From Filosporella fistucella (lineage: Eukaryota; Ascomycota; Leotiomycetes; Helotiales), in the NCBI GenBank assembly GCA_030077755.1, contig JAQJZZ010000001.1, forward strand, positions 992,001 to 1,056,000: a stretch of DNA of 64,000 nt. Direction: 5' to 3'. The notes below the pieces were generated by a model. It ran no database searches. It had not been told where the DNA came from and saw nothing but the letters and a program-made list of their open reading frames with translations. The position numbers were made by a program, and so were the translations under genes. Below, piece after piece: positions 35,892 through 45,891 of this stretch (position 1 is the stretch's first letter; each line of letters opens with the position of its first letter).

Positions 35892-36356
35892 GGGGAGCAC
35901 CGCCTCGAGGACTGCTCGCCTCTTTCAAGCGAAGCATTGAACCGTCAAGCCGAAGCCAAATCGGTGGCCTTGTTTATTCTTCTAGAAACAAGTAGACTAG
36001 GAAGCGAAGAAAGCAGTCATATGAAGCCAGTGAGTAGACTTGCAATCTAACATGCGATTGCTAAGTGTTACAGAGAAGTGGCAAGATGCTATCGATTCCA
36101 ATTTCATTCAAGATATTAAGGATAGTACAGATTATTTCGTTCCCTGTAGATTTTTTGCTCATTTTATCGGGCAATCGGCGTGTATTGCTTGAAGTCGAAA
36201 CAAATGAGGAAGCTCAACGAGTAGCAAGGGCCAATGCTAAGAGCAGGATTCAGCGCGAGCTGGAGGAATGTAGGTTTGCCTCGACCTTTCTGGAAGGAGG
36301 GTTACTAAACACTTTTAGACGATCGAAAGCTCTGCATCAAGGGTCGCAATAGCTGA
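35892..36356 (+). pseudogene. Coiled-coil gene or remnant related to the 30.1- and 38.2-kb genes
   Basis: Three exon-like segments join in frame: 35892-36029 after acceptor CTTAG, 36074-36269 after a GTGAGT...TTACAG intron, and 36319-36356 after GTAGGT...TTTTAG, together 124 codons with stop. They give EHRLEDCSPLSSEALNRQAE, then VETNEEAQRVARANAKSRIQ followed by RELEEYD. The opening EHRLE is also found in the 30.1-kb gene (GAGCACCGCCTTGAG versus GAGCACCGCCTCGAG). No convincing start codon or first exon could be attached: the ATG frame at 35816 runs 59 codons in a different frame and ends at 35995. The middle of the second segment is oddly hydrophobic and may hide another intron. It may be a real gene with an unseen first exon, or a decayed copy. 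Confidence 0.4.
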
Positions 36357-37199
36357 ATCCGGAAGCAGATATGGGAGAAAGGAAAGATAGGTGTTGGAGG
36401 GTAATACAAATAAACATGGTATACAATTCGACGAAAGATTAGGGTGGATGGTAAGTTCTCGAGTGTGGACCCGTGTGATACTTCTACAATGGAGGTTTGG
36501 CGGTTAGCCAGGGAAGTGGCCGTAGCAAAAATGAATGCAGCATGCATTCCAGCCTTTTTCTTCCTATGGCAGGTGTTCTGATTGTGTTGACCTTGCTTGA
36601 GACGGGATATGCCTTAAAGATTTTGCTTGATTACCTCGTACTCCAATTTCTCTTCTGAATTCTACAGTTTGCTCCCAAGAATTTCTGTAGCCCATATATC
36701 ATAAAACCCAGTGAGTCACGGGAATTGAAGAAGTCGAGCTTACCAAATTAAAGCACGTTGTCGATTTACCTTGGGTTACACTTCTTTTAATAGAGATCGA
36801 ATATTATCCTTAGATTTTGACGATCTATGAGAGTCCAATGTCATTAGTTTGAACGTGAACTTAGCTTTTAAATTGGATATAGTTGGTTTCTCTGATTGAA
36901 TCGGTGGAGAAAATATCGTTGAAACCTCTAGCTCCAATTTCTTCCTGGGGCTCTTTCAATAAAAGCTTCCCAACCACGACTCCAATCCAAATAAAAAACA
37001 CCCACCTCTAAAACGAGTGTTGGATTCTCAACTCAGTACCTTCAGCCTAAGAGCAACACACCGACTATACCCACCATGCACAAGCATTAGTCGAGAGACT
37101 TCCCACTCCGTCTTTTACTACATATCTCAACAATTGTCTCTCTGCCGACTTGGCTTCTTCAACGGAGCTTTCAAACCCACTCTTGGGCTGTATGCCCGG

Positions 37200-37580
37200 G
37201 GTCAAGGTATCGGAAATTCAATTCATCGAGCATGCTCGTCATTCTCGAGCTCTCATCCTATCCCAGCAAATACCAACCATGTTCGCCCACCCTTGAAGAA
37301 AAGCAAGATCCAGCATGAATTGGAGGCATACGAACTCAGTACCCAAGATAATACTACGTGAAACGTAATTTCTTTGCTGACCTGTATAGAGCAGCGCAAC
37401 GATGCCAAAAGAGCAAGATTGCCCTGGCCATGGAAGAGAGTAAGTCTACAGTTCTACCTTGTCGAGAGATTACTGATAGTTTTAGCAAACCAACTTCTGT
37501 TTATTGCAGAGGAAGCCAAAGAACGACAAGGCAATGAGCAAAAAGCCACCTCTGGTGCTGCCGAGCTCGAGGAGAAGTAG
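37200..37580 (+). pseudogene. Coiled-coil gene remnant with the shared K-S-x-I-Q motif
   Basis: Three segments join in frame: one ending at 37357 (containing LKKSKIQHELEAYE), 37390-37439 (AAQRCQKSKIALAMEE) and 37510-37580 (EAKERQGNEQKATSGAAELE, then stop TAG). The first frame is open leftward to 37017, but it has no ATG, so the true start is missing or lies in an unseen exon. The first donor (GTGAAA) is weak. The composition and motif match the loci at 36.2 and 38.4 kb. Confidence 0.35.
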
Positions 37581-38174
37581 GCCATGCAGTGTAGCTGCTT
37601 AGAGAAGGTTGGGAGGTGATGGAAAATTCGGCCGGGAGGATGCTGCTTTCGAGTCTTGGGCCTATGACACCATAGTAATTGGAACATAATACGCAGGGTT
37701 TGACTCTTGCTTCTCAATTATATTCATTCCCAGAACTACGTGAGTTTCAATAGAGAGGCGAACCCGGGGCCAAAATAACACGGCCAGTCCCTGAGTTGGA
37801 AGATTACAATTTGCACAAAAACAGCCTATCTAATTCAACAATTATTGTGGTCTCTACTCTGCACACTGTAAGCTCTTGTATCCGGGCGGTGATTATCTGA
37901 CTGGAAATAGGCATTTCATTTTATATAGACCAAATCTTGGGCCACATGAAATTGGTCCGTCAAGTTGAATCTGCGGCAAAAAAAGGTTATTGGGGAAATT
38001 TATGTTCTGATTCACTGCGGCTTCTTGGGTTCGAGACAGTCCCGCACCTAGTCACAAAAGTATCAACACGTCCCGTTGGATATTTTGTCGTGCTTTTTCC
38101 ACATCTTTCCTACTTAGCGTGCAGCTCCAGTCTAACTCAAGATCATCAATTGACGCAACTACACACGTTCCATC

Positions 38175-38835
38175 ATGTCTTTCAACAAAGGAACCCTTGG
38201 TAAGTATAATCTCAAATTGCATCATGCCGTCCCAAATCTCGACGAGTTTCTGACTTTGGAACTTGACCAAGGCATGAGCTCAAGTAGCCGAAAATCTGGA
38301 GACGACTCTTCGAAGTCAACGAAACTACAATCTAAGCTGAGCGAGGTGCACCATGTCTTGAATCAATATGTAGCGAGTATGGCGAGTAAGTTTATAATCC
38401 TTATTGAACGGCGAAACTTAGCTGATCGGTTTAGTCCAGCGTGCAAAGTCGATTGCGGCTAGGGAAGACAGGCGCAAGAAAAGCATCCAACAAAAGCTTG
38501 AGCGCTATCAGGAGAGTGAGTCTTATGCTATGCAGCGGAGATCAATTCCTGACATAATCTTAGGGGACCACCAAGCGGTCGAAGAGCACGAGAAAGAGTC
38601 TCTACAGGGGGGTCATACCAGAATTCCAAAGCCTCTGCAGAAGAAGGAATCCACACAAAGGCTCTGCAGCACCACAGCAGTATCTCCGGGCAGCCTCACC
38701 CAACCGACTACAGGTTCTTCAACTCAAGTTGACAATAACGCTGAAGATTCAGATACAGAGGATACCCATAACAAGGACATCAGCTGGGACTGGGTGGAGG
38801 TGGAGGATGATGGTTCGGATTGGGTCTGGGTTTGA
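38175..38835 (+). CDS. Small charged coiled-coil protein, four phase-1 exons
   Basis: Four exons (38175-38199, 38272-38385, 38435-38515, 38564-38835) encode 163 residues; all three introns are phase 1. Exon 2 gives a serine-rich helix, and exon 3 is a charged helix (IQRAKSIAAREDRRKKSIQQ then KLERYQE). Exon 4 begins with more charged residues and ends with an acidic, tryptophan-rich tail (SWDWVEVEDDGSDWVWV), which recalls the tail of the 30.1-kb gene. The first intron is 72 nt, a multiple of three, and free of stops, so its retention would add 24 residues without breaking the frame. No family recognised. Confidence 0.65.
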
Positions 38836-40220
38836 AACCGCTCTACCAGACTCTATCTTTGTCTCAGCCTTGAAGGGAAGATAGCATATATTTATGCAAT
38901 TAAAAGGCAATGAAATATCCTTGTGTAGATTTTTTCTTTCTTATAATCCAGTAAGTGTTATACTCTTTACTTATTCAGTGCGATATCCCCCATCATAGCA
39001 TGGCAATAATACAAAATTATGAATTCGCAACGACCTTGTGCTGCCTGTCATTGGTTTAATCGAGTGCCAAGATAATTTGTTCACTAAATGATCATAAAGA
39101 TGAGATTTATTCATTTCATTCAAGATAAATTTCACTCATTCGGAGGTCATAAACGACGAGATTACACCATACTTGTAAAATTCTTCAGCCAAAAATCGAC
39201 ATGGTACCAAAAGAATCAAAGGTGAGTAAAATTGGTTGAAATGTAACACCAACAACCAAAGCAGCGAGAGAAATGATCAGCAACAACCAAATGTACTTGC
39301 GACTACCCTAAATAATATAGCTTCAATTTCTAGAATCAAACTTTGCCTTGGAGGAAAACGAGACCAGCTGGGTCATAAGCTGCTTCTGAGCTCCAGTACA
39401 GCTCTAAAACATCTTATCACCTTACTACGTGGATCTATATGGTGTGTCTATTCACTTATCTAAGGAAGCGGCAGGGAGAAGCAGGAGCTTAGGGTTCTAT
39501 CAAGTGACTAACCGGAAAATAACGAAGGAGCCAAGGGGCCAATTTCTAAAGGCTGGACAATGCCAAAGGAGAACTACTACTGTGATTCTTTGTGTCAATA
39601 ACTTACCAGCTGAACATATGCTCTCCTTTAACGTAAATTTACCTACCTGGAATCTATATAATATACTGTTAAGTTTCATTTGATACTCTTACATATCTGT
39701 ACCATGCCCGTATTATAGTATCAGAGTTAGAATCTTTGTAGAAGTGAAGGCAAGAGTTCAGATGCTTCTGTTATTTCTCAAATCTATGAATTGAATTTTC
39801 GGCTCCTAAGATATATTTTCCAGAGTATTCCAAATGACACGCTCTACTTGACAAGTTTACCAACTTGATGCTTCCATCAAGCTTCAAAATCCTGCAACCA
39901 CTTTATTACCTGATGCAATAAACGAGCATTCAGACTTCACACACTCGTCTTGTCTAGTCTCCGTCTTTTGGCTTTGCTAGAATCTCCGTCTCTAAGGAGA
40001 AGTCCTGGAGGGCGGATTTTCTGCGACAATTTGCCTCGCTGATCATATTCATTTCAATCCCCGCCGCTAGAGACTTGTCTTCACACGTCCAAAATTCTTC
40101 GGCTCTCTTTCAACAACATCATCATATCCCGAAACGTCAAGAATCCCACGAAGATTAGATCCAGAAACTCTCTTCCACGGTAAGTCATCAAATCTATGGG
40201 TATGAATCTTCTTAGCTGAT
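38836..40220. other. 1.4-kb AT-rich region without a supported gene
   Basis: Only short frames. A possible 36-nt leader intron (GTAAGT near 40180 to CTTAG near 40215) lies just before the ATG at 40221. Confidence 0.4.
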
Positions 40221-40805
40221 ATGGAACAGATGTTTTCAAGCAAAGAAACAGCCTATGGCGAAGAATATGGCAGTGCCATCACCTCCCCCATGCCCGAACA
40301 ATATATGCCAGTGTCTACGGACGGCAATTTTAGAGAGAAATCCGAGACTGTAGAAAGTCAGAATACTGCCAGGGCTTCGAACATCGTCTCCGCTGCCCCA
40401 GTAGCCACGGAAAGTCGTTTGGAGGAGTTCAATCGAGCATACGACGAACAATTTGGTGAAACTACGGGTGCCATATATACACAGGAGAAGGGGATCCAAC
40501 AATACCAGCGTAGCTTCTCACAAGGATGGCTTAGGCTTGACGGAAGTCAACCCGAAGATCGACAAGACGAATCTCGCAGCCCGGTCATAGGGGAGAATGG
40601 GCGGAAGAGAAATATCGCAGCTGAGAGAAGCCGTAGGGCAGCTGCTTTCATAGCTGAGAGGAAGAAGAAACAGTTGGAGGAGAAGAAAGTGCGTGACTTG
40701 GAGAAGTCTAGCTACGGAGATCCAAGGATTCATGGTGAAGACAACCGACCGGAAGATGACAGTAGTGCTGGAGGAGCTGGAGGAGCTGGAGCCATAAGTA
40801 CTTAG
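40221..40805 (+). CDS. Charged hypothetical protein
   Basis: A single exon encodes 194 residues. The first half is mixed and acidic. Residues about 130-165 form a strongly basic/acidic helix (IAAERSRRAAAFIAERKKKQ, LEEKKVRDLEKS), similar in kind to the IAAREDRRKK helix of the 38.2-kb gene. The C-terminus is acidic with a GGAGGAG run. No signal peptide or domain. It may belong to the same local group, but it has no introns in the coding region and similarity is mostly compositional. Confidence 0.6.
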   Translation: MEQMFSSKETAYGEEYGSAITSPMPEQYMPVSTDGNFREKSETVESQNTARASNIVSAAPVATESRLEEFNRAYDEQFGETTGAIYTQEKGIQQYQRSFSQGWLRLDGSQPEDRQDESRSPVIGENGRKRNIAAERSRRAAAFIAERKKKQLEEKKVRDLEKSSYGDPRIHGEDNRPEDDSSAGGAGGAGAIST

Positions 40806-41266
40806 GTGCCTGTGCTTTGTTTTGCTGTTGGAGCAGAGTATTGCATTGGGACGGGTTGCTACGAGCATTCGGGAACTTGTTTCCGGTTATATCCTACATC
40901 AAAAGTAGCTACAATGACTAATACTTTGATGCTCCTCTGTTGAGGAATTAGCTTCTCTACTACTTTGCATTCATTTGACCAATCTGCTTAGTCCTCTGCT
41001 GTCTAACTTTATTTGTATTTTATAATAATACACCGCGGTGCTTAGTCGTCGCATATTTACCCAGACAATTGCTTCAAGATTTGAACTTCAATGTCGACAA
41101 CGCAAGTGCAGATCCAATCGAGTCAGCAATTTCCAAATACTTATCCCCGTTACCTGGGATCACTCTCGCACTTCATCTCTTTCTTCACGCCAATAACAAC
41201 CATAACAAAGCCTGACAAGTCTTTTCCCCCTTCGTTTCGTTGTATGACACGCTAACTTTCCTCAGC

Positions 41267-41828
41267 ATGGCTTTCGCAACTCCTGAGAGGCAGAATCGCA
41301 ATAATTCCGTAGCAGCTTGCGCCCAACCTGGCAATTCCAAACATATCACGGAGTGCGCAGCAGGAGGAAACAAAAAGGATGAGATTGCACAAAAGGAAAG
41401 AGTCGAAATCCCCAAGCTCGAGGAAAGAGATACAGAGTCTGGAACTTACGCACCCCGCACACCTCCTCAAGAACCCAAGTCCCCTGATTGCCCCGGTGCT
41501 CCCACAAAACCTGGTATATTCGACCGCGAGTACAATTGCTTCAGTTCCAGCTGGTATTTTAGTCGATATCACGAGTCACAAATGGCTCCTCCCACCAATC
41601 AAGGCCATACAATACACTGTATTCGGGGAGAGAGAACCATACTCGATCGGAGCTGAGTGGCCATGTTGGACGGTATCCCCCCGTGAGTTCCAAAACATCA
41701 TAGTGAACATTGAAAATCCACGGGCATTTACGATACGCCCTCTTCTTACCTTATACCCTGTGGGGCATTGGTCACACACTTGCGGTTCGGAAAAGAGATT
41801 GGCCTTGGGCATGTATTTAAGGGGATAG
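41267..41828 (+). CDS. Hypothetical protein needing a 31-nt intron or a frameshift
   Basis: From ATG 41267 a Lys/Glu/Pro-rich frame (KERVEIPKLEERDTESGTYA) runs to 41656, but from about 41545 a different frame looks far more protein-like (ILVDITSHKWLLPPIKAIQY, FQNIIVNIENPRAFTIRPLL) and ends at 41828. Splicing 41513 to 41545 (GTATAT...TTCAG, 31 nt) joins both into 176 residues. That is shorter than normal fungal introns, so a one-base indel is an alternative. The second frame also has its own ATG at 41379. Unknown family. Confidence 0.45.
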
Positions 41829-41991
41829 GGCATCATCGAGTAGGTCGCGGCACTGATAATTACACTTCGAGTACTGGTTGATACTAGTCAACAGTTCAAT
41901 CTAGCTCGTCTGAGTGTGACGATGGCACGTGATATCAATGGACATTGGCAAGCTTAGACCCAGCCACGGAAGGGGTCCGGGCTAGCTCCTG

Positions 41992-41998
41992 TATATAA
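41992..41998 (+). promoter_or_regulatory. TATA box of the helicase relic
   Basis: TATATAA lies 135 bases upstream of the ATG at 42133, followed by a CT-rich leader, so the promoter of this broken gene still looks intact. Confidence 0.5.
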
Positions 41999-42132
41999 GA
42001 GGCTCTGATCCCTTACTTTAGCCCTTATCTTTCTTGTTTCCTTCGTAGTAGACCTAATAGTATCCGAATTGCCCCCGCACCGTACTCCCATATACTGCCC
42101 TGTAGCTCGGTGCTCGTGTCGTTACACTGAGG

Positions 42133-43336
42133 ATGTTCAACAATGACAGACTGCTGATCGATGATAGGATGGATTCATACGGGCCGGTTTCTAGCCACAA
42201 CGAATGGAACTCGTTTACTATTCGCCATGGCCATGGGATAGCACAAGACTTTCTCCACGATTGGGAGTATGAAAATAGACTGCGGAATGTGGAGAATGGT
42301 GTTCAGTTTGTGGAAATGGAGGACGATGTGGTGAAATATGTGATGTCATTCACACAGAAGGCTTTGAGAATCGAGAGGTCTACGACCTTTGCAGTCGAGG
42401 ACCCTTTCGAGGTTTTTTTCACGCAAGCACCACCCAAGGACCCAGATACTGGCAAGACTCCCAAAGATGTCAATGGATGGGAGTCAGTAGTAATTCCTGC
42501 AGACATCTTCGTGCATAGTGGCACATACCTTGCATAGTGGCACATACCTTGCATAGGTGGTGAGAAGTTATGTTGGTCAAGACATTGATCCTCGTTTCGT
42601 CCACAGTGCCAAAGAGTGGCGACGGAACATCAAGTACTCCTCTGCATATTTCAAATTGAAGGAGAGTAAGATGGCTTTCAAGGCTAGGTACCACGCTTTG
42701 AATCAGCACAGCAAGGGTTCACAGAGTGTTCGATCCACCCGCGCCAATCTAGACGATATAGAGGAGAAGTTTGGGGAAACTATTATTGGGCCAGAGCAAG
42801 CATACTCAGTTTTCGCGGATATCAGGAACGCTATATATTTCGTCGAACCTAACGGTACGTCAAAGGGCAATTCGCACTTCATCCACTATGGCATCGAGCT
42901 CGTCCTCAGCTTCGTCAAAGACAAGCATAGCATTCAACGGAGCCAGATAGCTTTCATATCGCCGTATGAATTCCAAAATCGGCCATGGAGACAGGCTTTG
43001 GACAAGAATCCTGAACGGGATGAGGTTCTGATAAAGACAGTTGGTTCTTTCCAAGGATGGGAAAGATATGTACTGTGTAATATAACTCTGGCTTCCAACA
43101 CTGGAGGCGGTTATCAATTCCTTGGAGACAGTGAACGGATCTGTGTGTCACTGACACGCCACTGTCACGGGCTCATAATCCTAGGAGATTCAACTATTGT
43201 AACGAAATTTTTTGCGGATCAGTCTTCGGGCGGTGAAAATCGTGTGCTCAAGCAGGTTTTTGATTGGGGTATCCAATTTGGCAGAATACTCAGGTATGAT
43301 GCAACAAATTTGCCTACTCTCCTTAAAGTATTATAG
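42133..43336 (+). pseudogene. Broken SF1 (Upf1-like) helicase, C-terminal half
   Basis: Two open frames, 42133-42537 (134 residues) and 42557-43336 (259 residues), make up the relic. The second carries features of the second RecA-like domain of superfamily-1 Upf1-like helicases: IAFISPYEFQN (motif IV region), TVGSFQGWE (motif V) and ICVSLTRHCHGLIILGD (motif VI). The Walker A and DEAD-like motifs of the first RecA domain are absent, so no working ATPase can be made. The two frames are separated by a duplicated 19-mer; without one copy they would be in the same frame, divided only by a TAG. Similar helicases occur in fungal genomes with NFX1-type zinc fingers. The exact parent is not identifiable. 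Confidence 0.6.
42513..42556. repeat. 19-bp tandem duplication within the helicase relic
   Basis: GCATAGTGGCACATACCTT is present at 42513-42531 and again at 42532-42550, followed by a third partial GCATAG. The length is not a multiple of three, so the duplication shifts the frame. Confidence 0.95.
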
Positions 43337-44127
43337 TAAGGCCTATACAAACAGTAAATTCGATGAAGATTCGCGTTTGAGTAAATTGATTTTGCTACTG
43401 ACATCAAATTGAACAGAATTCTCGACCCCAGCCAGAATCGGTGAGGATAATAAATATTGTAACTTTGAAGTTTGCCCTATTGGTTCTCGAATATGAGTAT
43501 ATTATATCGGAAGACAGCTATAGCTCAAATTAACAAGATATATTGGGTTTAGAGAACGGGGTCGTTGGAAATTCAAGATAGCTTATTTCTTTTAAATTCT
43601 TTATATAGATGGAAGTGAGCAAGAAGACAAAACCTGCACTGAGATCTGTGGAAAGTCACGTATGCAAAAATCTTCCGAATACGTACTTAGGCAAAACTCC
43701 TTCCTCTAAAATCCCAATTCACTATTTGAAGCTCGCATGTCAATATCGTAAGCATTCCTAGTGCAAGAAAAGCTAGCAAGTGCATTACGAGAGACGTGAC
43801 AGGTACCTAATTTAGAGGGGTTACCACGATGGAGAACCGTGACGAGACAACCACAAAAGAAAAGGTCACACACTCAACTGGCTCACATCATGGTCCGAGA
43901 ACAGGAATCTACATCCAAAGTCTGACTGTGCTAATGAAAGATGAGTCAAATAATGGGCACAACTCCGACAAGATACTGACACGTGGTACCCAAAACGCCT
44001 TGCTGACAACCGAATGAGAGCTCCAAGGAATACAAAACGTCTCATCATACGTAACCCTTGAAATGACCCAGAGAAGGTACACCTAAATCTCCCACTCAAA
44101 AGAAGGACCACGACCTCCTCATAAAAT
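43337..44127. other. AT-rich region without a supported gene
   Basis: It contains the helicase relic 3' flank and probably the 3' end of the minus-strand gene at 44128. The 62-codon frame at 43829 has no features. Confidence 0.4.
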
Positions 44128-44853
44128 CTATGGCTCTGTGAACTCAACATCTTCCAATCTAGAATCATCCACTGCTCGGTAAGTGGGAGATGGAGGGGAG
44201 AATTCAGAGGTTCTGGAATTATGCTTGACTTTGAAGTTTTTAGCATCTGGAGATGGAGTGATGAAAGTCTTAGCCTTGGATTGCTCGTTCTTTGCGTTGG
44301 AAATTGGTGTCATGGCTAGATCAGCTCCAGAACTGCTGTAAGAGCGACGCACGCGGCGAGGATGGCGAGGATTGCGAGCCTCTGAGGGAGGTGAAAATGA
44401 ACGCTTTCGGCTTTTCTTATCGATATTTGCCTGAGGGTGTGATGGAGTCTGGAATGGATCGACCGGCTTGGCTCCAACAGAGGTGTCTGTGGCATCTGAA
44501 CTGCTGTGGTAGCTGACCTTGATTCTTTCCATGAAGTTACTGATTCCTGATGGAGTATCGAGTAAGCCAGAGCTTAGCGATCTGAACGACTTTCTCGTAG
44601 GAGCTCCAGGGCAGTCGATAGATGGGTGACTGTTCCCTTTCAGAGAGACAGAGGCACCAAGAGCTTGTTTCAGGGGAGTCAGCGGTGAAGCCTTCGGTTC
44701 ATCCTTGCTAACTTGATCAATTTTCTCGTCCATCAAGTCTTGCGTAATACCCTTCGTTGCCATTGTTTCAAATGATGTTGGTTGTTGCACGCCGAGTTCC
44801 TGAAGTACAACAGTGCTCTGATATGATTCTCTTGTGATGAGGTATTCCTCTGG
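44128..44853 (-). CDS. Serine/proline-rich, probably nuclear protein
   Basis: The main exon (44853-44128, minus strand) is open for 241 codons plus stop. It follows an acceptor CCTTAG, and a one-codon first exon ATG at 44914-44912 before a GTTATT donor would give 242 residues starting MPEEYLITRESYQ; the first internal ATG is at 44763 (211 residues). The protein has basic, serine-rich patches (KKSRKRSFSPPSEARNPRHP, RRVRRSYSSSG) resembling nuclear localisation signals, and many SP/TP sites, so it is probably disordered. Family unknown; the start is uncertain. Confidence 0.55.
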   Translation of the reverse strand, partial: PEEYLITRESYQSTVVLQELGVQQPTSFETMATKGITQDLMDEKIDQVSKDEPKASPLTPLKQALGASVSLKGNSHPSIDCPGAPTRKSFRSLSSGLLDTPSGISNFMERIKVSYHSSSDATDTSVGAKPVDPFQTPSHPQANIDKKSRKRSFSPPSEARNPRHPRRVRRSYSSSGADLAMTPISNAKNEQSKAKTFITPSPDAKNFKVKHNSRTSEFSPPSPTYRAVDDSRLEDVEFTEP

Positions 44854-44914
44854 CTAAGGCGAAGAGGTTGTTAATTCAGAACGAATTCTGAGAAAATCGT
44901 CTTGAAATAACCAT

Positions 44915-45491
44915 GAAGATTCAAATATCTGGTAAGCTAATGAAAATTAGAGGTAATTCGAACTTGAACTCAATATCAAAATGGGGAGAGGAGTTCGACT
45001 CTGGGATGAATGTGATAACGTTTACACACGGCTGCACCTGTCACGCCTCCAGATGAGTTCAACTTCATGACATGTTCAGTTCCGACAGTCATCTCTACAA
45101 TACGTAGTTAGACATGGTAATCGCTTGTATGGAGCGAATTATTCAGAATAGCACAAAAAGAATTTGGAAATTTGATTGATTGTGCGTGCTAGTCAGTGGT
45201 CTGACCTAAGTACATGCAGCCTCTGTGAGGAACTAAAGTGAACACAAAAATCCAGTCCTTGAATTCCTCCTACAGTCTTGCCAAGAGAACTCATCATACA
45301 ACGTTCGAGAAATTTGGGCGGATTCAGGATAACAGAAGCAGACAACAGTAAACCCGAGCAACAGAGAATATCCATTGCGAGTTCCATATCCATCCTTCAA
45401 TCCTCCCGAGGTAACATTGACCATTGACCCGCATGCACGCCATATCAAGAAAAATTCCCAATCCATATGGCCCCGTCGGTATTTGCAGTGC
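44915..45491. other. Intergenic region
   Basis: Minus-strand frames in 45193-45544 are cysteine-rich and overlap without domain features. No gene is supported. Confidence 0.35.
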
Positions 45492-45891
45492 TTATTGAGA
45501 CTCCTGACGAGCTGAGGTGGAAGGATCATGGAGAATAGTACCACCCACGCCCATATTCAAGGATCCGCCTTGTTGTGAGAACGGAGCTGTATTGGACTTG
45601 CAAGCCACTTGTGGTGGGATTGGACACGCTACGTCGGTTGATTTGTGGTGTGTTGAATGTGTTCCGAATGTCTGAAGTGTTTTGAGACTCTTGGGATAGC
45701 ATGAATGAAGTGTTTGTCGAGACAATAGGCGATTGGAACATTTTGAGGAAATTTGACACCTCCGGCGACTGCCGACGGCGAGTTTGCGGGTCGACCTTCG
45801 TCATACTTAATAATGATATCTTGTTCCGCGGGGGAGAGTATTCTAGTTGAGACTTGGGCTGCCTTTCCACGTCACAGAAGCCAACCGACAT
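45492..45891 (-). pseudogene. Ser/Thr/Asn-rich ORF with a possible one-base frameshift
   Basis: From ATG 45891 the frame is protein-like (VSNFLKMFQSPIVSTNTSFM, SQESQNTSDIRNTFNTPQIN) until about 45605. After that the neighbouring frame is the better one (APFSQQGGSLNMGVGGTILH, DPSTSARQESQ) and ends at 45492. Deleting a single base near 45600 would join them. No family recognised and no splice solution found. It could be a small gene with an assembly error, a pseudogene, or chance. Confidence 0.3.
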
